From contig NZ_JAELVR010000001.1 in NCBI RefSeq assembly GCF_016428585.1, positions 434,001 to 498,000 of the forward strand: a DNA stretch of 64,000 bases. Direction: 5' to 3'. The translations under genes were made by a program, and so were the position numbers. Position 1 is the stretch's first letter. Every line of letters begins with the position of its first letter. Of the stretch, positions 34,434-43,289 are shown one piece after another. This stretch comes from Sedimentitalea arenosa. Its GTDB lineage: Bacteria; Pseudomonadota; Alphaproteobacteria; Rhodobacterales; Rhodobacteraceae. The notes below the pieces were generated by a model that saw nothing but the letters and a program-made list of their open reading frames with translations, had not been told where the DNA came from and did no database searches.

Positions 34434-35030
34434 TCAGGGTTCTCGGCTTTGTGACGCGCGCCAGGCTGCCCAGTCCTCGGGCGTGTCCAGGTCCTGGCGC
34501 GCTCGCTGCCCCGGAAGGGGAAACAGCGTCCAATCCGCGCGATGCGCCTCGATCACGCGGCGTGCTCCGGTATCGCCCGTGAGCGTCTCGAACTCGGGAA
34601 ACAGCGTAGAGGCGAACAGGATCGGATGACCCGGCGCGCCGTCTTGGGTCGCGGCCTGCAAGATCTGTGAGGGCGTAGTTGAGAACGCGGCGATCATCGC
34701 CTGCATGTCGGCGGTCTCGATTTCGGGCATGTCGCCGGGCAGGATCATCGCGGCCTCTGTTCCGGGGGGCAGGGCCGCGATGCCTGCCCGGATCGAGTGC
34801 GCCATGCCCAGATCGGCGTCGGGCGCGGGCACGGGGTGCACAAGGGCGGGCAGGGCGGTGGCGCGGGGGTGATCGCCATCGGGGATCACGGCGAAGACCT
34901 CGGCACCGCTCGCCAGCGCCCTGTTGCACAGCAAGGTCAGGCAGGGCGCACCATCGACCTCCTCCAGCAGCTTGTCGCCGCCGCGCATCCGCGCCGCGCG
35001 GCCCGCTGCAAGGATCAGGATCGCGATCAC
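34434..35030 (-). CDS. MocA-like nucleotidyltransferase (molybdenum-cofactor type)
   Basis: 198 residues with an N-terminal nucleotide-binding loop LILAAGRAARMRGGDKLLEEVDG typical of MobA/MocA enzymes, and a later MILPGDMPEIETADM metal-site motif and GHPILFAS. MocA adds CMP to molybdopterin to make the dinucleotide cofactor of xanthine-dehydrogenase-family enzymes. It starts 1 bp after the stop of the large dehydrogenase gene, so they are co-transcribed, although the product may serve other molybdoenzymes, such as one in the xdh locus at 53-57 kb. Substrate and partner are inferred. Confidence 0.75.
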   Translation of the reverse strand: MIAILILAAGRAARMRGGDKLLEEVDGAPCLTLLCNRALASGAEVFAVIPDGDHPRATALPALVHPVPAPDADLGMAHSIRAGIAALPPGTEAAMILPGDMPEIETADMQAMIAAFSTTPSQILQAATQDGAPGHPILFASTLFPEFETLTGDTGARRVIEAHRADWTLFPLPGQRARQDLDTPEDWAAWRASQSREP

Positions 35031-35031
35031 A

Positions 35032-37437
35032 TCAGCCTCTCAGTCGTGTGCCGTCAGGGTCAAACAACGGCGTCGAGATTACCCGCGCGGGGCGCATCTG
35101 TCCAAGAATCTCGATCTCGACCGCCAAACCGTCAGCGATGCGCGCGGTGGGCAGGAACCCCAGCGCGACGGATTTGCCCGCATGGTGCGAGTAGCCGCCC
35201 GAGGTGCAGAACCCCTGCACCGCGCCGTCCAGCCAGATCGGCTCGTAACCGTGCACATCGGCATCGTCCGCCTCGACCACAAAGGCGACCAGCTTGCGCG
35301 CGGCTCCATTGGCGCGTTCGGCTTCCGCCGCTGCGCGTCCGACGAAATCGGCATCCTTGCCGAAGGCGATGAACCGGTCCAACCCGGTTTCGGCCGCGGT
35401 GTAATCCGGCGAATACTCGCTGAGCCAGCTGCCGAAGAACCGGTCGAGCCGCAGAGACATCATGGCCCGCATTCCGAACGGCACCATGCCGTGCGCTTGC
35501 CCGGCATCCCAGAGCGTGGTCCAGAGCTGCCGCTGCGCCAGTGGATCGCAATAGATCTCGTATCCCAGGTCGCCGGTATAGCTGACCCGCTGCACGATGC
35601 AGTCGCTCATGCCGACGGTCATGCGCCGCACATCAAGGAACCCGAGGTCCGTTTCGGCACGGGTGCAGGCCGCCAAAACGTCGCGCGCCTTCGGTCCGGC
35701 GATCTGGAATCCGTTCAAAGTATCGCTGATATTTTCGATGCTTACGCCATCTTCCTGATGTGACAGAAACCAGCGCATGTGAAAGGCCTGACTGCCGTAG
35801 GAGGCGGTGAGGCGAAACTCCTCCTCGCCGAGGCATGAAATGGTGAAATCGCCGATCAGCTTGCCCTTGGGCGACAGCATCGGCGTCAGCGAGACCCGAC
35901 CCGGCGCCGGCACGCGGCCGGCCATGATCCGGTCGAGCCAGGTCCGCGCACCGGGCCCGGTCACGCGGTACTTGCCGAAATTGTGCAACTCGTTGATGCC
36001 GACGCCGCCGCGCACGCCGGCCACTTCGCGCGCGGTGGCCTCAAAGGCGTCCGAGCGGCGGAAAGACGGGGTTTCATAGCTCGGTTCGTCGCCTTGCGCG
36101 AAGTAGTTCACCACTTCCAGCCCGTATTGCTGGCCCCAGACCGCACCGAGCCCGCTGAAGATGTCATACATCGGCGTCGTGCGGTTGGGGCGCGCCGTGG
36201 GCAGTTCCTCGTTCGGGTAGGCGACGGAAAAGCGTTTCTGATAGTTCTCGATCACCTTGGGCAGGGTATAGCCGGGGCTGATCCAGTCGCCGAAGCGGGC
36301 CACGTCCATGGCAAAGACGTCGCGCTCGGGTTCGCCCTCGATCATCCATTGCGCCAGTGTCAGCCCGACGCCGCCGCCCTGGCTGAAGCCGGCCATGACG
36401 CCGCAGGCCGACCAGTAGTTGCGCATCCCCGGCACCGGTCCGACCAAAGGGTTGCCATCTGGGGCAAAGGTGAAAGGGCCGTGGATCACCGATTTGACCC
36501 CGGCGCGTTCCAGCACCGGGAAGCGTTTGTAGGCGAAATCGATGCTTTCGCCGATCTTGTCGAAATCGTCGGGCAACAACTCGTGCCCGAAGCTCCATGG
36601 CGTCCCATCGACCGCCCAAGGGCGGCAGGTCTGCTCGTAGAAGCCGATGCACAGCCCGCGACCTTCCTGCCGCAGGTAGCTTTCGCCGGCCGGGTCCATC
36701 ACATGCGGATGCTCGGTGTCGCGCTCGAAAATCTCGGGAATGTCGTCGGTGACGATGTACTGATGCTCCATCGGGTGCAGCGGGAAATAGACCCCTGCCA
36801 TCGCCCCCACCTCGCGCGCCCAGAGCCCGCCTGCATTGACCACATGTTCGGCATGCACGGTGCCCTTGTCAGTCACCACGTCCCAGGTGCCGTCGGGCCG
36901 CTGGTTGGTTTCGCGCACCATGCAGTGGGTTTCGATGGTCGCGCCGCCCATCCGTGCCGCCTTGGCATAGGCATGCGTCGTGCCGGACGGGTCCAGATGC
37001 CCGTCAAGCGGGTCGTAAAGCCCGCCGAGGATGCCGTCGAGATTGGTGATCGGGGCGATCTTGGCAATTTCTTCCGGGCCGACGATCTCGGTTTCAAGAC
37101 CCATGAACCGGTGCTTGGCGCGTTCCGCCAGCATCATGTCGAACCGGTCACGATTGTCCGCCAGCGTCACGCCGCCCACATGGTGCAGCCCGCAAGACAG
37201 GCCGGTGATCTCCTCGAGCTCCTTGTAGAGCCGGATCGTATAGCCCTGCAGCGCGGCCATGTTGGTGTCACCATTGAGCGTGTGAAACCCGCCCGCCGCG
37301 TGCCAGGTGCTGCCGCTGGTCAGTTCGGAGCGTTCCAGCAGCATGACATCGGACCAGCCCAGCTTTGTCAGATGATAGAGCACCGAGACGCCGACGACTC
37401 CGCCGCCGATGACGGCCACTTTCGTGGTGGTTTGCAT
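35032..37437 (-). CDS. FAD-dependent dimethylglycine/sarcosine dehydrogenase-like protein with GcvT domain (paralog 1)
   Basis: Oxidative demethylase of the DMGDH/SARDH/PDPR group, 801 residues. The N-terminal DAO-type FAD domain starts with VIGGGVVGVSVLYHLTKLGW and contains SGSTWHAAGG, the histidine that carries covalent FAD in characterised relatives. A FAO-M linker follows, then from about residue 430 an aminomethyltransferase (GcvT) domain ending in FDPDGTRLRG; this domain would pass the released one-carbon unit to tetrahydrofolate. Substrate could be dimethylglycine, sarcosine or a related N-methyl amine. Heads the unit with the MocA-like gene; divergent arrangement with a similar paralog beyond the HpcH gene. 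Confidence 0.88.
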   Translation of the reverse strand: MQTTTKVAVIGGGVVGVSVLYHLTKLGWSDVMLLERSELTSGSTWHAAGGFHTLNGDTNMAALQGYTIRLYKELEEITGLSCGLHHVGGVTLADNRDRFDMMLAERAKHRFMGLETEIVGPEEIAKIAPITNLDGILGGLYDPLDGHLDPSGTTHAYAKAARMGGATIETHCMVRETNQRPDGTWDVVTDKGTVHAEHVVNAGGLWAREVGAMAGVYFPLHPMEHQYIVTDDIPEIFERDTEHPHVMDPAGESYLRQEGRGLCIGFYEQTCRPWAVDGTPWSFGHELLPDDFDKIGESIDFAYKRFPVLERAGVKSVIHGPFTFAPDGNPLVGPVPGMRNYWSACGVMAGFSQGGGVGLTLAQWMIEGEPERDVFAMDVARFGDWISPGYTLPKVIENYQKRFSVAYPNEELPTARPNRTTPMYDIFSGLGAVWGQQYGLEVVNYFAQGDEPSYETPSFRRSDAFEATAREVAGVRGGVGINELHNFGKYRVTGPGARTWLDRIMAGRVPAPGRVSLTPMLSPKGKLIGDFTISCLGEEEFRLTASYGSQAFHMRWFLSHQEDGVSIENISDTLNGFQIAGPKARDVLAACTRAETDLGFLDVRRMTVGMSDCIVQRVSYTGDLGYEIYCDPLAQRQLWTTLWDAGQAHGMVPFGMRAMMSLRLDRFFGSWLSEYSPDYTAAETGLDRFIAFGKDADFVGRAAAEAERANGAARKLVAFVVEADDADVHGYEPIWLDGAVQGFCTSGGYSHHAGKSVALGFLPTARIADGLAVEIEILGQMRPARVISTPLFDPDGTRLRG

Positions 37438-37517
37438 GCGAAGCCTCCTGTCAGCTTTGCCTGCAAGGTGGGGCGGGGGCGACGGTGTCGCCTGTCAGAA
37501 AACGACAGGCCATGTCG

Positions 37518-38279
37518 CTAGGCGGGTGCGTCGCACCAGCTTTTCATCTCTGCTGCCTTCGCCTGCAACCACAGCACATCGAACCCCGCAACCATCCGGT
37601 AGCCACGGGCGAACAACGCCTCGGCCTGCCGCGCGGCCAGCGCCACGTTGCCCAGCGGCAGGCCCGCCGCGGCCGCCGCTGTTTCGACCCGCGCGATAGC
37701 TGCGGTGAAGTCCGGGTGCTCGAACTGACCCGGAATGCCCAGATCGGTGGACAGGTCGAACTGCGCCGGGATCAGGATGTCGATGCCGGGGACGGCGCAG
37801 ATCTCATCGATGTTCTCGATCGACTCGCGGGTTTCCACAAGCAGGCAGCAGATCATGCGTGGCTCCATCTCGGCCCGATAGCCCATCAGCCCGGTCTGCC
37901 AGCGCGACTGAGCCAGGAACGGGCCGAAGCCGCGCACTCCGTCGGGTGGATAGCGCAAGCTGGCGACGGCTTTTACAGCCTCTTGCGCCGTTCGGATCAT
38001 CGGGAACACGATACCCTCTGCGCCCAGATCCAAAGCCCGCTTGACCTGAGCCGGGTCGTTTTCCGCCACCCGAACCAGCGGCGCGCAATCGGTGCCCGCT
38101 GTCGCCGCGATCATCGCATGCGCGCTGCCGTGATCGACCGCACCATGTTCCAGGTCGATGATCACCGCATCCATCCCCGCCGCCGCAACGGCCTGTGTCA
38201 CCGTGGCCGACGGGATGGTGCAGAGCACGCAGGACAGACGCCGATCAGGCTCTTGCAGCTTGGCTTTCAGAGGGGGCAT
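37518..38279 (-). CDS. HpcH/HpaI family aldolase
   Basis: Class II (metal-dependent) pyruvate-type aldolase of the HpcH/HpaI/2-dehydro-3-deoxyglucarate aldolase family, 253 residues from MPPLKAKLQEP. Visible features: AAAGMDAVIIDLEHGAVDHGSA near residue 40, APLVRVAENDPAQVKRALDLGAEGIVFPMIRT near 75, GVRGFGPFLAQSRW near 115, LLVETRESIENIDEICAVPGIDILIPAQFDLS near 145-175 (metal ligands E and D). Cleaves a 4-hydroxy-2-oxo acid to pyruvate plus an aldehyde; substrate unknown. It lies between two GcvT-fused dehydrogenases, 80 bp upstream of the first on the same strand. Confidence 0.85.
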   Translation of the reverse strand: MPPLKAKLQEPDRRLSCVLCTIPSATVTQAVAAAGMDAVIIDLEHGAVDHGSAHAMIAATAGTDCAPLVRVAENDPAQVKRALDLGAEGIVFPMIRTAQEAVKAVASLRYPPDGVRGFGPFLAQSRWQTGLMGYRAEMEPRMICCLLVETRESIENIDEICAVPGIDILIPAQFDLSTDLGIPGQFEHPDFTAAIARVETAAAAAGLPLGNVALAARQAEALFARGYRMVAGFDVLWLQAKAAEMKSWCDAPA

Positions 38280-38458
38280 GGCATGGCCTTTCCGGTAGGG
38301 TTTCATGCAACCCTATCGCCGTCGCGCGACATGCCGAAGTCCGAATTTCCGTTCGCGACTTGTATCACCGCGACGCAACATGTCGGGAAAGGGCAACTCT
38401 GCCGCCGGGGCCCGCGCCAATGTGCCGGACAACGCAATGCACAAGCAGGACCAGTTAC

Positions 38459-40879
38459 ATGCGGACCCAGGCCCAGGCCGTCGTGATCGGCGGCGGCGTC
38501 ATTGGATGCTCGATCCTCTACCACCTGACGAAACTGGGTTGGACCGATGTCGTCCTGCTGGAGCGCGACGAGTTGACCAGCGGCTCCACCTGGCATGCGG
38601 CGGCCAACATTCACGGCCTGCATGACAGCACCAATATCAGCCGCATCCAGCACTACACGATGAACCTGTACAACAGACTTGAGGCAGAGACCGGCCAATC
38701 CTGCGGCGTGTTCCAGCCCGGCAGCCTCTATCTGGCGCAGACCGAAGCGCGCGAACATCAGCTGCGCCTGCAGGCGGCCAAGGCGAAGCTCTATGGCATG
38801 AACTTTCACGAAGTGACCCGCGATGAGGCAGAACGGCTGCACCCGCTGGTCGATTTCGACGGCATACGCTGCATCATGTGGGAACCCGATGGCGGCAATG
38901 TCGACCCCAGCGGCGTCACCAATGCCTATGCAGCGGGCGCACGCCAGAACGGGGCCGAGATCATACGTTTCTGCCCCGTCACCGCGACCGAAGCGCAGCC
39001 CGACGGCACGTGGATCGTGCGCACCCCCAAGGGTGATATCCGCACCGATTGGGTGGTCAACGCCGCCGGTCTGTGGGGCCGCGAGGTCGCCGCGATGGCC
39101 GGTTTGACACTGCCGCTGCAACCCACGGAACACCAGTATTTCGTCACCGAAACCATTGCCGAGATCGCGACACTTGATCGTCGCCTGCCGTCCGTCGCGG
39201 ACCGGGACGGCGAATACTACCTGCGCCAGGAAGGCAAGGGCCTGTTGGTCGGGGCGTATGAGCGTAACATGCGCTTCTGGGCCGAGGACGGCACGCCGCA
39301 GGGCTTTGGCCACGAACTTTTCGCCGACGATCTGGAACGCATCGAGGACAACATGATGCGCGCCATCGCGCGTGTCCCCGTGGTCGGCACGGCCGGGATC
39401 AAGCGGGTCATCAACGGCCCGATGATCTGGTCACCGGATTCCAACGTCCTGTTCGGCCCGGTGCCGGAACTCAGCAACTACTTCTGCTGCAACGGCATCA
39501 TTCCCGGTTTCTCGCAATCCGGCGGCATGGGCCTTCTGGCCGCCGACTGGATCGTCACCGGGGAGACCCGCTACGACATGTTCGCCTGGGATATCGCACG
39601 CTTCGGCGACTGGGCCGACAAGGCCTTCACCAAGGCGCGGGTCGGCGACCAATATGCGCACCGCTTCGCGATTCACTTCCCCAACGAGGAACGCGCCGCA
39701 GGCCGCCCCGTGCGCACCCGTCCCGTGCATGACATGCAGAAACGGATGGGCGCGGTCATGGGGTTGAACTATGGTTGGGAACACCCGCTCTGGTTCGCGG
39801 ATACACCCGATGCTCAAGACACAAACGGCTTCACCCGGCAGAACTGGTGGGCACCGGTCGGTGCCGAATGCCGGATGCTGCGCGATCGTGCCGGGATCAT
39901 CGATATCAGCAATTTCGCCAAATACACCTGCAAGGGGCCAGGAGCCGAAGACTGGCTCAACGCGGTCTTCGCCAACCGTATTCCAACGCAGGTGGGACGC
40001 TCCTGCCTGACGCCGCTCATCGGCGTGCGCGGCGGCATCGCCGGCGATTTCACTGTCACGCGGCTGGCGGCGGACGAATTCTGGATCATCGGCTCGGGCA
40101 TGGCCGAACGCTATCACCAGCGGTTCTTCAAGCAGGTGCCGCTGCCGGCCGACACCATTTTCGAAAGCCGAACAGAGGCAATCTGCGGTTTCAACATCGC
40201 AGGTCCCGAAAGCCGCGCGCTGCTGTCACGTCTCACCAACGCGTCGCTTGCGACCCAAGACTTCCCCTTCATGCGCAGCCGGCGCATCGAGGTCGCCGGC
40301 GTCGATTGCCTCGCCCTGCGGGTGTCCTTCACCGGCGATCTGGGGTGGGAACTGCACTGCGCGACCGCGGAGCAGGCGCAACTCTATACTGCGCTCATCG
40401 ACGCGGGCCAGGACATGGGCATCGGCCCGGTGGGCAGCCGTGCCCTCATGAGCCTGCGCATCGAAAAGGGCTATGGGTCGTGGTCGCGCGAGTACTCGCC
40501 GGAATACTACCCGCAAGAGGTCGGGCTCGACCGGCTCTGCAAGATGGACAAGCCGTTCCTCAACCACGCCGCCGCCGCCGAGACCTTGGCAAGACCCGCG
40601 CGCGAACGGCTCGTGCTGCTGGTGCTGGACGGCGACGCGACGGATGCGTCAAACGCCGATGCCACCGGCGGTGAGCCGATCTTCAAGGACGGCCACGGCA
40701 TCGGGCGCGTGACCTCCGGCGCCTATGGCTACAGCGTCGGACAAAGCCTCGCGCTGGGCTTCGTCAAGGCCGCCGTGCCCGGCGACCGGGTCGAGGTCAT
40801 GGTGCTCGGTCGTCCGCATGGCGCGGTGATCCTGGAACAGCCCCCGTTTGACCCCGATGGCAGCCGTCTCAGGGCCTGA
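38459..40879 (+). CDS. FAD-dependent dimethylglycine/sarcosine dehydrogenase-like protein with GcvT domain (paralog 2)
   Basis: 806 residues with the same two-part architecture as the gene at 35-37.4 kb: DAO-type FAD domain (VIGGGVIGCSILYHLTKLGW, SGSTWHAAANIHGLHDS with the presumed FAD-linking histidine), linker, and C-terminal GcvT domain ending in FDPDGSRLRA. The two share many identical stretches (HLTKLGW, ERxELTSGSTWHAA, FGDW, GDLG(Y/W)E), so they are paralogs; differences just after the FAD histidine (AGGFHTLNGD versus AANIHGLHDS) suggest different substrates. Transcribed away from the HpcH gene. The start ATG at 38459 has only a weak ribosome site. Confidence 0.88.
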   Translation: MRTQAQAVVIGGGVIGCSILYHLTKLGWTDVVLLERDELTSGSTWHAAANIHGLHDSTNISRIQHYTMNLYNRLEAETGQSCGVFQPGSLYLAQTEAREHQLRLQAAKAKLYGMNFHEVTRDEAERLHPLVDFDGIRCIMWEPDGGNVDPSGVTNAYAAGARQNGAEIIRFCPVTATEAQPDGTWIVRTPKGDIRTDWVVNAAGLWGREVAAMAGLTLPLQPTEHQYFVTETIAEIATLDRRLPSVADRDGEYYLRQEGKGLLVGAYERNMRFWAEDGTPQGFGHELFADDLERIEDNMMRAIARVPVVGTAGIKRVINGPMIWSPDSNVLFGPVPELSNYFCCNGIIPGFSQSGGMGLLAADWIVTGETRYDMFAWDIARFGDWADKAFTKARVGDQYAHRFAIHFPNEERAAGRPVRTRPVHDMQKRMGAVMGLNYGWEHPLWFADTPDAQDTNGFTRQNWWAPVGAECRMLRDRAGIIDISNFAKYTCKGPGAEDWLNAVFANRIPTQVGRSCLTPLIGVRGGIAGDFTVTRLAADEFWIIGSGMAERYHQRFFKQVPLPADTIFESRTEAICGFNIAGPESRALLSRLTNASLATQDFPFMRSRRIEVAGVDCLALRVSFTGDLGWELHCATAEQAQLYTALIDAGQDMGIGPVGSRALMSLRIEKGYGSWSREYSPEYYPQEVGLDRLCKMDKPFLNHAAAAETLARPARERLVLLVLDGDATDASNADATGGEPIFKDGHGIGRVTSGAYGYSVGQSLALGFVKAAVPGDRVEVMVLGRPHGAVILEQPPFDPDGSRLRA

Positions 40880-40960
40880 CGCCCCTCTTCATTTTCGCGG
40901 AAATACTCCGGGGGTGTGGGGGCTGGCCCCCACGCGGTCTGTCTCCCCGTACCCGCGCCA

Positions 40961-40998
40961 AAACGAAAAACGGCCGCACTCCCAAGGGCGCGGCCGTT
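40961..40998 (-). terminator. Rho-independent terminator of the VPLPA-CTERM gene
   Basis: AACGGCCGC (40969-40977) and GCGGCCGTT (40990-40998), nine perfect base pairs around a 12-nt loop. On the minus strand a T-rich run (TTTTCGTTTT) follows the stem. It lies 20 bp past the stop of the leftward gene at 41019. Confidence 0.85.
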
Positions 40999-41018
40999 CA
41001 AGAGTATGGTGAGCCGGT

Positions 41019-41729
41019 TCAGCTCCGGCGCTTGCGCGACCTCATGACGCCGAAGCCGCCCAGAGCGGTCAGCATGAGGATCGCACCGGCCGGCAGCGGC
41101 ACCGGGTTCGGCGCAGGGTTGTTCTCGACGGTGTTGATGTTGTCGATCCCCCAGCCGATGTTTCTATTACCACCAGGCGTGACACCAACAATGCTGATCT
41201 CGTCAAACAACCCGGTGAAGGATACGGTCACGACGCCAGCTTCGTTAAGCGGGCCGGTCAGATCGCGTGATGTGATGAACTGGCTCGCGACCACGCTGCC
41301 GCCTTGAAGGGCTTGGAAGGTGAACTGCTCTTCCTGGCTGTCGCCGTCAATACTGTCGTTTCCACCATCGATATCGACGATCTCGAACGAGATAGCGCTC
41401 AGCGCCGACGCGAAACTGATGTTCATGTTTGTGTTGCCGCGAAAATCCCCGGTCAGGAAGACGTTGCCAAAGCTGGCAGGGCCGCTGGCAGTCGACCCGG
41501 GTGTATCGTTCGGCACGAAGCCAGCAGTGTTCGGGGTGGAGCCGATGCCGACCAACTTCATGGTTTCAGTCGAACTAAACGTCGCCGACCCATTCGTGTA
41601 AATGTTCCCGACCGGAATCAGAGTTGGATCCGGGTTTAGCGGAAACTCGTTTTCAAAATCGATGAGAGCGGCGCTAGCACCACTTGCGGCGAGCGCGAAG
41701 GCGCCGCCGATAATGAACGTTCTGATCAT
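41019..41729 (-). CDS. VPLPA-CTERM sorting-domain protein (surface/exported)
   Basis: 236 residues: signal peptide (MIRTFIIGGAFALAASGASA), a beta-rich body with many Gly/Asn/Ser and acidic patches (DIDGGNDSIDGDSQEEQF), and a C-terminal sorting tail with the motif PVPLPAGAILMLTALGGFG followed by RSRKRRS. This is the VPLPA variant of PEP-CTERM, recognised by an exosortase in Rhodobacteraceae; the protein is exported, cut at the motif and probably anchored or linked to exopolysaccharide. No exosortase gene in the window. Its codon use is less GC-biased than that of its neighbours. Confidence 0.88.
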   Translation of the reverse strand: MIRTFIIGGAFALAASGASAALIDFENEFPLNPDPTLIPVGNIYTNGSATFSSTETMKLVGIGSTPNTAGFVPNDTPGSTASGPASFGNVFLTGDFRGNTNMNISFASALSAISFEIVDIDGGNDSIDGDSQEEQFTFQALQGGSVVASQFITSRDLTGPLNEAGVVTVSFTGLFDEISIVGVTPGGNRNIGWGIDNINTVENNPAPNPVPLPAGAILMLTALGGFGVMRSRKRRS

Positions 41730-41903
41730 TTTTTGTCCTACCTATTCGATGTACGTTCGTTAACACACTGTGCTTCCCAAGCGGTTGATACGCCAGATCT
41801 GCGTTCTGGTCAACGATATCTTAACGCGACGCCCTTTTGGTTAACCTTCAGTCCAAGTTAGTCAAACTCCCAAAAATACGGCCGAACGCATCACAAGAAC
41901 CGG

Positions 41904-43205
41904 TCACAGGGGCCTGATCTTGAGCCCGGTGATCCGGTTCCCTTCGCGCGCCATCACCTCGAACCGGAAGCCGTGGAACGAGAACACCTGGCCGATGACC
42001 GGGATCATCTGCGCCTCGTGGATCACCAGGCCTGCGATGGTGTTGGCCTCGTCGTCGGGCAGGTTCCAGTCCGTGGCGCGGTTCAGGTCGCGGATCGTCA
42101 TTGCGCCGTCCACCACGTATTGCCCGTCCTCGCCGCGCTTGATCGGATGTTCGGCGTCCGGATCGAACTCGTCGGTGATCTCTCCGACGATCTCCTCGAG
42201 AATGTCCTCGAGCGTGATGAGCCCCTGCAGGCTGCCGTATTCGTCGACGACCAGCGCGAAATGCGTCCGCATCCGCAGGAACTGCCGCATCTGGTCGTCC
42301 AGCGTCGTGGTCTCGGGCACGAAATACGGGGGCATCGCCACGTCGGTGATCTTGAACCGGCCGAGCGCCTTGGCATCGCCGCTGGACACCAGCTTGTACA
42401 TCGCGCGCAGCAGGTCCTTGGCATGGACCACGCCGATGATGTTCTCCGGCTCCTCGCGGAACACCGGCAACCGGGTGTGCGGACTGTCCAGGCATTGCTG
42501 CAGGATTTCGCTGGGGGCGGCGTCGGCATCGATCATTTCGATGCCCGAGCGGTGCAGCATGATCTCCTCGACCGCGCGGTCGCCCAAGTCGAGCGCGCCG
42601 AGAATCCGGTCGCGATCCTCTTTCTCGACCACGCCTTCGGAGTGGCCCAGTTGCAAGGCGCCGACGATCTCTTCGCGCACCGCCAGGATATGGCTGTCCG
42701 GATCGACCTTGACGCCGAAGACCCGCAACACGCCCCGTACCAGCAGACGCACCGCGCTCACCACGGGGGCGAAAACCATGACCACCACACGGATCACCGG
42801 TGCGACGAAGGCAGCGGCCTTCTCGGAGTTGATGATCGCATAGGTCTTCGGCAGCACTTCGGCGAAGATCAGCACGAGGCAGGTCATGACCAGTGTCGCT
42901 ATCGCGACGCCGCTCTCTCCGAAGGCGCGGGTGAATAGAGCGGTCGCAAGCGAGGTCGCAAGGATGTTGACCAGGTTGTTGCCCAGCAGCACCGACCCGA
43001 TCAGCCGCTCGTTGTCCTCGGTGATCTGCAGCGCCATCGCAGCCCCGCGCGAGCCCTTGTCGGCCTGGGTGCGCAGTTTCCCGCGCGAGGCCGCGGTCAG
43101 CGCGGTTTCCGAGCCCGAGAAGAAACCCGAAAGCACGAGAAGCAGCAGGATCGCCCCGCTGGTGATCCAGAATGCGGCATCCAGCGCCGTCGAAGTCGGT
43201 TCCAT
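41904..43205 (-). CDS. CNNM/CorC-type membrane protein with CBS pair (HlyC/CorC family)
   Basis: 433 residues. N-terminal CNNM (DUF21) membrane domain with three to four helices (LLLLVLSGFFSGSETALTAASRGKLRTQ.., VLIFAEVLPKTYAIINSEKAA), then a pair of CBS domains (about 210-335), then a C-terminal CorC/HlyC transporter-associated domain (about 345-430: YVVDGAMTIRDLN, NTIAGLVIHEAQMIPVIGQ). Related proteins take part in magnesium and cobalt efflux or tolerance; the true substrate here is unproven. Last gene of a leftward four-gene run (small membrane protein - uncharacterised exported protein - xerD - this). Confidence 0.87.
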   Translation of the reverse strand: MEPTSTALDAAFWITSGAILLLLVLSGFFSGSETALTAASRGKLRTQADKGSRGAAMALQITEDNERLIGSVLLGNNLVNILATSLATALFTRAFGESGVAIATLVMTCLVLIFAEVLPKTYAIINSEKAAAFVAPVIRVVVMVFAPVVSAVRLLVRGVLRVFGVKVDPDSHILAVREEIVGALQLGHSEGVVEKEDRDRILGALDLGDRAVEEIMLHRSGIEMIDADAAPSEILQQCLDSPHTRLPVFREEPENIIGVVHAKDLLRAMYKLVSSGDAKALGRFKITDVAMPPYFVPETTTLDDQMRQFLRMRTHFALVVDEYGSLQGLITLEDILEEIVGEITDEFDPDAEHPIKRGEDGQYVVDGAMTIRDLNRATDWNLPDDEANTIAGLVIHEAQMIPVIGQVFSFHGFRFEVMAREGNRITGLKIRPL

Positions 43206-43289
43206 CAGAAAATCATCTGTTCCATGTGACCAAGCGGTTATGGGGCTGCGTGCGCGGGCATTCAAGAGGGCGCCACGTCGCGGGCGCGG

